From assembly GCA_018398765.1 (NCBI GenBank), contig JAHBMJ010002517.1:88040-99421 (forward strand): DNA of 11,382 bases, given 5' to 3'. The stretch comes from Chromera velia (taxonomy: Eukaryota; Sar; Chromeraceae). Positions 1 to 7,300 of the stretch are shown piece after piece (the stretch's first letter is position 1; each line of letters begins with the position of its first letter). The notes under the pieces were generated by a model. The model was not told the origin of the DNA, ran no database searches, and was given only the letters and a program-made list of their open reading frames with translations. Made by a program: the position numbers and the translations under genes.

Positions 1-26
1 CTCTCTCTCTCTCTCTCTCTCTCTCT
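1..26. repeat. (CT)13 microsatellite at left edge
   Basis: A perfect CT dinucleotide tract occupies the very first bases. It mirrors the AG tract at the right edge, so the window is probably a contig whose assembly stopped in simple repeats at both ends. Confidence 0.95.
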
Positions 27-412
27 TCGTTTGAAGGAAGTCAACAATTCTCTCAATCAAATCAGAATCGTCAAAACGGTTCCTTGTCTTCCGTCCTTCC
101 TCCTCTTCGATCGGTCCATTCGTGTGAGCGAGTCTACTCAATTCGCTCATTACTCTTTCACGTCCCCCAAAAGCGGAACCAGAAACATATCCATCCCAAG
201 TTCCTCCGACAGCAAATCAAGCAGAGCATAGGAGGCCCCCCCCCCCTCGCACACAGGATCCAACGAACTCCGCCCGCATACAGCCATGCATGCAGCCTGC
301 ATCATGTCTTATTCCCTTTTACTTCCGAGACCTGCAGTCAGTCCTCTTCTCTCTCTGAATTCTCTCTCTCACACACACACCTCGAAAGCCCCTCGATGGA
401 AGGAAGCAGAAC

Positions 413-456
413 TGATTGATTGACTGATTGATTGATTGATTGACTGATTGATTGAA
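413..456. repeat. (GATT/GACT)n tetranucleotide repeat
   Basis: About eleven units of GATT with occasional GACT. On the minus strand it translates into a spurious Q-S-I-N-Q-S-V pattern that should not be taken for a protein. Confidence 0.9.
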
Positions 457-683
457 GGATCGCATGGCAGATGCTTGCAAGATCAATCCTCTCCCTCCCG
501 CAAGCTACTTCGATCCTTCTTCCAAACACCATGCAAGCATCCTTATCCAGCCACCACACACGAAATTCAAAGACCGAATTCATTCGCTCACGTAAAGTTG
601 CCCATGGAAGCATCTTTCGAAAGAATGAAGGGTATGAGGTGTTCGAATGAACGCTACTCACATGCCTGGAGGACATGCATGCA

Positions 684-736
684 GAAACAAACAAACAAAC
701 AAACAAAGAAAGCAAGAAAGAAAGAAAGAAAGAAAA
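684..736. repeat. (CAAA)n then (GAAA)n repeat
   Basis: Two adjoining tetranucleotide arrays lie just downstream (minus sense) of the kinase donor. On the minus strand they read as a long TTTG/TTTC pyrimidine-rich stretch, typical of intron sequence. Confidence 0.9.
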
Positions 737-762
737 CACCCCCCACCGAACCTCCCACTTAC

Positions 763-2507
763 CCAAATATCATCCACCACCAGACAGTCAAAGCTCCCAG
801 CGTACGTCTGCACCTGCTTCAACATCGACCCCGGCATCCCCGCGGGCACATCTTCCTCATGGTTCCCGGCAGAGGAAGCGTCTGAACGCTCACGTGCACA
901 TGACGAAACGGGAGCGGGGGGTAACGCGGGAGGCAGAAGCTGATCCACCACACTCCGCCTGTGTCCCCCCTGCCCTCGCACCCCCCCACTGCTGCCTGTG
1001 CCTGCTGTACCCCCTCCCTCCCCAACAATAGAGGAGGACCGCGAGCGTCTCAGGTGGGGAGATCGGCAATTCGACAGCGGCGTGGAGGACGCCACGCGTG
1101 CCACCGACACACGGGGAGAAGCAGCACAGCCCCCGTCTCCCCCCCAGGGCCCCTCAAGACCCTCTCCCGAAGGTCGGCCCTGTGAGTCCAGCAGGGGTTC
1201 TCCCAGACACAAAGAGACGGGTGCAAGCGACTGGCGTCTCTCTCCACGGGGGGAGAGGGCAAAAGGGAACGCAGGTAGAAGAGCCCCCGTTCCTGTCACA
1301 GGACTTCCCCGTCTTTCCCTGTGAATGGCAACTAATGGGCAACAAATAGAAAAGAAAAAAGTCGAGCCCAGATTTCGACCTTCCGACATCACACCCACCT
1401 TCCCATCCCAGTGCGCCTCTACAAACATTTTTGAAATACACAGACCCAACCCTGTTCCCCCCCCCCTTTGCAATTCACCTGCACGAATCTGGCTGTATGG
1501 AAGAAACAGCTTCTCAGCCTCTGCAGGGGTCAACCCCGCACCTGTGTCACTCACACTCACGTGCATACGCGCCCACCCCGTGACATCCCGGGCTTTCGGT
1601 AAACCCGTAGAAGACCGAGCTACGTCACATAACAAAATCGTCCCCTGCCCTTCCCAGTTCCCCCCCAGGGGAACACCCCACGCTCCTCCAGATCCCAGAG
1701 TTCTCCCCGTACCCCTCCCCTCCCCTCCCCCTTCCGGCGAGTCTGGAAGTCGACACTCTGGAGGCAGGGCGCGGGGATTCAGCCGATCCACCTGGAGACG
1801 AAGAACGACCTCACCCCCCTTCTTGGTGAACTTCCGAGCATTGCTCAAAAAGTTTACAGCGACTTGACGCAAATGGAGCCAGTCGGCTGCGGCGGTGAGG
1901 GAATGAGTTTCAAATCCGTTCTCAAGGTCGGGAGCAATCTCTGTGACAAGTTTCAAATCAATATTCGCTGCTGTCATTGCGATTCGTTCCAAATTGGACA
2001 ACTCCTCCAACCAAACGACCGGGTTGCATGTGGAGACAAAATACTCAAAACCCCTTTTTTGGACTTTTTCTATCGTCAAAACGTCATCACAAACGGATTT
2101 CATCATCTCAAGAGACGACCTCATTCGTCCGTGCAAAAACTCAATCTCTTTTTCCAACCCCGCTTTCTCTGCTGCAACGTCTTCTTCTCTTCCTCCCACA
2201 TGATCTGGTGATCCGTTTCCCCTCACCCCATTTCTAGATTTCATAGGGAGAAAACACGACGATCTATTATTGCCTGCCGACTCACCCCCCCCGGGCTTTC
2301 CATTGCTTTGCACACGCACGGGGGGAGGGGAGCTGTCCAAGTACGGTGGGAATCCCATTCCCCCCTTCCCCCCCCCCTCCCTGGATGCCCCCGCTGCCTT
2401 TGTGGAGAGGGCCAACTTACGGTTGGTGTGCTCCAAGTCATCCAGAAGGAACATCGCCCCCCCAATCGGGTTCCTCATCTCGTGCATCATATACGACCTG
2501 CATGCAT

Positions 2508-2546
<39 letters not shown>

Positions 2547-3661
2547 CTACAAAGAACCAGAGAAGACGGCCGGAAGCTTGCACGCACACACACAAATGTA
2601 CTTAGGCCTGCATACTCCTCCAGAAATAAGGAAAAAAGAAGAATTGAACGGAGCGAAAGAAAGAGTGGAAGTGGAGAAGAGAGATGGGGTATACGATGGA
2701 TGCCTCTGGTCGTTCAGCCAGAGACCCCCAAGCAGAAAGAGAGGACGGGGGGGGGCTTGCAAGAGGGAGAGGAAAAGAAAGACGTGCAGCACGGGGTGAA
2801 AGGCAGAAGTCGGCAGCTGGTGGAGGAACAGGGAGCTCCCATGAGCGCGGGAGAATTCACAAGGGCAGACGGAAAAGAACGCGGCGTCGGGTATTGCGTT
2901 CTGATGCATCCACAGTGATCAGAAGTCGCTGTGAAAAAAAAAAAAAACTCTCTGACTCACAGAAATCTCCTGTATCCTTCTTCTGCCTCCTGCCTCTTTA
3001 TGTAGTTGTCAAACCCATCACGGAGTGTCCCCATTTTCCCATGAGAGACGGTCACACAGACCACAAAGCAGAACAATCCGTAGACAGTCGTGCTGCTGAA
3101 TTCATCCGCACCAAAGTCCGACAGCCATGACTGGGTAAAAGCCCAGAGAATAGCGTGGACGCACATAATGGTGTGATAGGAGGCGCGTTTCAAGTCGAAG
3201 AGGGTCAGGTAGACAGATATCACCAATCCATCCAGACAGTGTGGAGCAACGTATGCCTGACGCGCCTCATGGCTTGGTAAATACAGCGGCCACAGGTTGT
3301 TAATGACCACCAGCCAACCGAGAGAAAAGTTAACGAAGAGATTAAATCTCATGTCAGACTGTCGTCTCAACCAGGAACTGGCGAGAAAACCGTTACAGAA
3401 TACATTTGCAGCCACAGACACAAGCACCACAATCTGCATCCGTCGCGTTCTTTCAGCTTCTTGCTGAGCGATCTGTAGAAGGATGATAGGAATGAAACAG
3501 AGAGCGGTGACGAAGAAAATAATGAAGATCGGGAATGCGGCCCGCGCGATTTGTTGCCTGACAGCGTTGCACCGCCAGTCTTCAAATGTCATGTGCTCTG
3601 GTTCCGCCGTTGCACCATTGTCAGAAACCCTCCGTGGTATTGGGTTTTCTCCTCCTCTCAT
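763..3661 (-). CDS. Six-helix membrane hybrid histidine kinase, 3' partial (two exons)
   Basis: Likely a membrane sensor kinase that autophosphorylates a His and passes phosphate to a fused receiver. Exons are 2961-3661 and 763-2497. The join after L234 is exact: it yields RRFL-SYMMHEMRNP in one frame, 812 residues visible. Start: the ATG at 3661 (A at -3) is the first in frame; the frame is open upstream to 3784 without an ATG, so an earlier exon is possible. Residues about 40-210 hold six hydrophobic helices, then a charged linker. The H-box has His239. The dimerisation hairpin carries a Gly/Ser-rich insert (about 263-335). The ATPase domain shows the N-box (N449, N453), DTGAG from D551, an F-box LPYSQ and GGTGLG near 580-585; a second insert lies between N-box and G1 box. 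A Gly/Ser/Arg linker (about 620-790) leads to FDCLVVDDIW (803-812), the first strand and acid pair of a receiver, where the exon stops at a GTAAGT donor. The kinase call is firm; ligand and partners cannot be read from sequence. Confidence 0.88.
2498..2960 (-). other. Intron 1 of the histidine kinase gene
   Basis: The donor is GTGAGT (2955-2960, minus) and the acceptor TGCATGCAG (2498-2506, minus). Phase 2: CT plus G rebuilds Leu234. It contains an A14 run (2934-2947) near the donor and a (CA)n tract (2511-2541) close to the acceptor. On the sense strand the acceptor therefore follows TG repeats rather than a normal pyrimidine tract. Confidence 0.88.
2511..2541. repeat. (CA)n microsatellite
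   Basis: About fifteen CA units inside the kinase intron, ending a few bases from the acceptor. Length variation here could affect splicing. Confidence 0.95.
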
Positions 3662-3900
3662 CCTTTGGTGGCTCGTGAGTGCCAGCAAAAAAAAACACGG
3701 CTGCAACAAGAGCAGAGATCTGTGAGGCAAACAACAGTTTGGGGGCGGGCGGTTCCAAAAGCTTCTAAGGTCACGGTGGGATCAACACAGCTTGCATGAA
3801 AAGTCTGTCATCAAAGAAGCGGTTGGTTTTGTGCCGTCATGCATGAGTTTCTGCTGAGCGTTAGTCGGCAAACAGAGCAGCAGCTCAATGCAGCTCATAT

Positions 3901-3929
3901 TGTCGATCACCGCGTCACTCTGTCGATCA
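3901..3929. repeat. Direct repeat TGTCGATCA x2
   Basis: Two exact 9-base copies start 20 bases apart (about two helical turns) in the divergent intergenic region. The spacing fits binding by a dimeric factor, but this is only suggestive. Confidence 0.5.
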
Positions 3930-4284
3930 ATCGATCGATGCATGCATGGCGAATTATCGCCGCGCCGCCGCGGCTCAACGAACATGCGCGCCGCCGGCCG
4001 TAAAAACTGACGCACGCATGAACTCAAGAAAGCTGCAGCAGAGCATTCAATGCAGGATGCTGGCAGTTTTGTTTGCGAGAGTGCTTCCAAAACCTCCCAG
4101 ATGAACCACAGCGTGGAGACTGCAACCGTCTTGCTCCATTGTCTCTTCTTTTCGGGGTCTGCAGTGACTCGGCAGAGAGGGGGAACGAGAGGGAAGTCAG
4201 AATCGAATACGGCGTCTCCCTGAAGTTTGACCTTTCTTCGTAGTTGACTGTTCAGTCGTGCACGTGTTTGAGTGAACAGGATAC

Positions 4285-4299
4285 GAACGACAGTCGTTC
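4285..4299. promoter_or_regulatory. Perfect 7-1-7 inverted repeat upstream of the transporter
   Basis: GAACGAC, a central A, then GTCGTTC: a perfect inverted repeat ending 70 bases before the transporter ATG. It could be an operator-like protein site or a small RNA hairpin in the 5' leader. A CACGTG box lies about 20 bases further upstream. Confidence 0.4.
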
Positions 4300-4369
4300 A
4301 GGTTGCAAACTTCCAGTGTAGACAGGTGACATCGAGCTTTTGGGGGGGGAATCTGAGCCTGAGGCAGTC

Positions 4370-7300
4370 ATGAGTGGGTCGGGTGGAGACAGGCCTCTCT
4401 GGCTTCAGGCACTTCTGTATGGGTGCTTGTCTGCTGCGTCTTTTCCAGTAGGAGCAGCACTCGGCGTTCTCTCCGCAAACATCGGGGAGGTGCACCACAA
4501 GGCTATTGCGTGCATGATGGCCTTTGGTCGGTTGCGGTGTGGGCATGTGCGGAACAGAACACCCCGTTGTCGTCTCGTCTCTTCTTGTCTCCTCCAGGAT
4601 GGCTCACCTGCCCCTCTTGACCCACTTGAACTTCAAGTCTTCAAGTCTTCTAGTCGTTACAGAGCGCGCTTTTCCTTCTCTGCTTCTCTTTCCTGTTCCT
4701 CCCACAATGGACATACCATGCTTCCGTGGGTCTCTGCACTCTCTCACATGCGTCTCGCTTCTTGTCAGTCTTGAGATGTTCTTCATCTGTGTGTGAGTGA
4801 GCGCAGGGGCGGGTTCTCTTATTTTTGCAATCACAGTGGAGCTCTACGCCGAGGCGATCGAGGACTACGAAGACAGAGAGAGGAATGGGGGTGTCAGACT
4901 GGCCTTCTCCATGGTGTCCGCTGTTGTGGGTTCGTTGGTGTTTGTGTGGTTGAAGAGAACTGTGGAGGATTTGCGTAACTCGTCCATTTCGGAGCACAGG
5001 GTCTGGCTCCAACGTATTTTTGGGTCCAGTGTTCCTACTGGTCCTAGTACTGCTGCAGGGGTGCCGACTGGTTTGAGTGCAGAAAGCGAAAGTTTGTTGA
5101 GAACACCTCCGGTGCCGTCGCTTTTTGATGCACCGGTGCCGGTTTCTGATGAACGCCTCAAGTGCCGTCACCCCGGTGTGGACAGAGAAGAAGGGGGGGC
5201 AAGGGGGAGGGGGGGCAGTGCAGTGAAAAAAGAACATGATGAAGCTTTTCGTTTGCAGTCGAACTTATCTTCCAATAGAAATACGGGGGGCGGGGGGAAT
5301 TTGTTTGGGCATACGAGGACACCGGAACTGCGGGCGGCAGGGGGTCATGGTGCTGTAGTTCGAGATGTGAGTTGTTTTTCCGAATCGCAACGTGAAAGGG
5401 GACGGGGTTTGTCGTCTTCCAGTTCGAAAGTAGGGTCTTTCGATCATCCTGAGTCCCCTTTTCGTCCTAGGTCGCAGTCTGTTGGTAGAGGAGGGGGAAG
5501 TGGGGGGGTTGACAGAGCCTCCACAGGCGGGTCTCTCCGATTGAATTTTGAAAATCATGAGGGGGGTGAGGCTGTTGTTGGAGAGGAGAGTCAATTTGAT
5601 GGTTTGTCGAGTCCCATTCCAGCGAATCCAAAAGTTCCTCTGTCACGACGATTTTCGAGATCCAGAGACGCGTTAGGAGCTTTGGGGGGAATCACCACAC
5701 TCCCTCTGACAACACAACAGCAGCAGCAGTCTGCGTCTTCATCTCCGGGAAGTGACAGGAATGGAAACGATGTGGTGACAGCGGACGAGACGGAAAGGGA
5801 AGGGGACCATCCGAAGAAGTGGCAACTAGAGGCGTCTGCTTCTGCTTCTGCACCGTCGCCCGTCCCCCTGTCCACCCGTATTCCGGGGCCAGGAGAGGCT
5901 GAGGAGGGCCGCGCAGACGAGGAGGAAGAAGAAGAAAGAACCAGCGAGACGGGGCGAATGCAAAGAGAGGGAAGGAAGGGGGAGGGGAATGAGTCGGAAG
6001 GAGACAGTGTGGGGAGAATTCTAGGCCAGGTGGAGGCAAAAGTGATTGCTTGTGAGGAAAAATTGGAAGAAAAGGAAAAGGAAGATGAGTGCGTTGTAAG
6101 CAGAGAAAGGAGAGAGGAGAGCAGGACGCTCTCGTCAGTCGCTTTGGCCATGTGGCTCGGCATAGCTCTAGACGGTGTACCAGAGTCCATGCTCATCGGA
6201 TTTCTCACCAACGACGGCGACGCCTCATGGGCCTTTGTGATCTCCGTCTTTGTTGCGAATTTTCCTGAAGCTTTTTCGTCTGCTTATCTGATGAGGAGGG
6301 AGGGGGTGACCATGACAACGATCATGTTCATGTGGGGGAGTTTGTTTGTGATGACAGGGGCTCTCTCTGCTCTCACCTCTGCTGTGGTCCCCAAGGTCAG
6401 TCAGTCAGTCACTCAGTCAGCACCGAGTGAGTAATTTCGATACAGGAGAAAAAAGGAGGAAGGGTGGCAAGACTTCTTGAAAAGAAAATTAGTTACTGCA
6501 TGTCTGCCGGACCCGTCAGTCAATCAATTGGTCGATCGGTTGGAACGGAACCGTGCACGTTTCTGCCCCTTTCCCCGTCCCCTGTCCTTTTCGTTTGTTT
6601 CTCTTTTTCTTTGCCTCTCTCTTTCTCTCCCTCCCTCCTTTGCGTGTGTGTTGGTGTTTTCTGCCGTGCACTCCCCTCACTTAATTGTTGGGATCCTGAT
6701 CTTTCTCTCACTCTCTTCTTCCCTTCCCTGCTTGTTTCCTTGTGGCTGACTGACTGAGTGTCCCGACAGGATCTGCATCGGGGAGGTACTGGGGAAGTGG
6801 TCCTGGTCAGTTGATGCATGGATGGATGGATGGGTGGATGGGTGGATGGATGGGATTCTTTTTTGTTTGCTTTTCTTTCGTTTGGTCTTTTTTCAGTTTC
6901 TCCCTTCTCTTTTTTCCTCTTTCCTTTTCTTTGGCTCTGCCTCTTGAATTTTGCTGTACTTTCTTTTCTTTGGGCTGTTACTTTCCTCTGTCCATCTTCG
7001 TGTCTATTGATATATCTGTGTACGACTGACTATCCGTTGTTGTTTGTGCGTATGAATTCTCACCTCGCTCGGCCCCTCCCCTTGTTTCACTCACTCACTC
7101 ACTGCAGGACGTGATTAGTTCTTCGGTTGAAGGGCTTGCCGGTCGGTCAGTCAGTAGAGAAGAGAGAAAAAAGACTGAGGGGGGCGCAGAGGTGCCTTCA
7201 CAAGTGGTGGGAGGCGAATCTGTTCTGCAGAGCGTGGGGTAGCATGTTTAGAACAGTCAAATGAATAGACTTGGAGAAGATAGGGGTGGGAAGAAAAACT

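Larger units (their letters stand above)
27..762 (-). other. Non-coding, probable partial intron of the kinase gene
   Basis: The stretch downstream of the kinase exon on the minus strand begins with a strong donor (GTAAGT, read leftwards from 762). It holds simple repeats: a C11 run (236-246), CT and AC tracts (about 343-380), a GATT/GACT tetranucleotide array (about 413-456) and a CAAA/GAAA array (about 684-736). I read all minus-strand frames for the rest of a receiver domain (an N-R pair after the acid pair, a D-x-x-M-P phosphoacceptor, a late Lys) and found none. A possible acceptor near 666 leads to an early stop. The missing 3' exon is therefore probably outside the window; a truncated gene is the alternative. 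Confidence 0.55.
3662..4369. promoter_or_regulatory. Divergent intergenic region, probable two-way promoter
   Basis: This 708-base stretch separates the start codons of the divergent kinase and transporter genes, so it should hold both promoters and 5' UTRs. Visible elements are a 9-base direct repeat TGTCGATCA (3901-3909, 3921-3929), overlapping ATCGAT palindromes running into TGCATGCA (3939-3946), a GC-only palindromic patch (about 3958-4000) that includes CCGCGG, a CACGTG box (4261-4266), and inverted repeats at 4245-4256 and 4285-4299. No clear TATA box was seen. The role is inferred from position. Part of the left side could be an untranslated or coding first exon of the kinase. Confidence 0.6.

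Noticed and set aside
181-240. Minus-strand reading LGMDMFLVPLLGD as a possible receiver phosphoacceptor region
   Set aside because: It superficially recalls a D-x-x-M-P motif, but spacing and flanking hydrophobic pattern do not fit a receiver, and no supporting splice site or later Lys is present.
338-766. Minus-strand open frame of 142 codons with a hydrophobic start
   Set aside because: It begins inside the intron donor and is built from translated CAAA/GAAA and GATT repeats; no receiver motif or other domain is present.
1325-1867. Plus-strand frame of 180 codons
   Set aside because: It lies antisense to the kinase ATPase domain, whose motifs are unmistakable; the Pro-rich product looks like a shadow.
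3782-4090. Minus-strand frame of 102 codons in the divergent region, possible first kinase exon
   Set aside because: No donor or acceptor pair that clearly joins it to the kinase frame and no recognisable domain; part of it translates the palindromic GC patch.
5591-6211. Minus-strand Ser-rich frame of 206 codons
   Set aside because: Antisense to the low-complexity transporter loop; its Ser runs mirror the Glu/Arg-rich coding strand.
6811-7114. Plus-strand hydrophobic frames rich in Phe and Leu
   Set aside because: They translate the GGAT repeat and T/C-rich body of intron 3, so the hydrophobicity is a by-product of pyrimidine-rich DNA.
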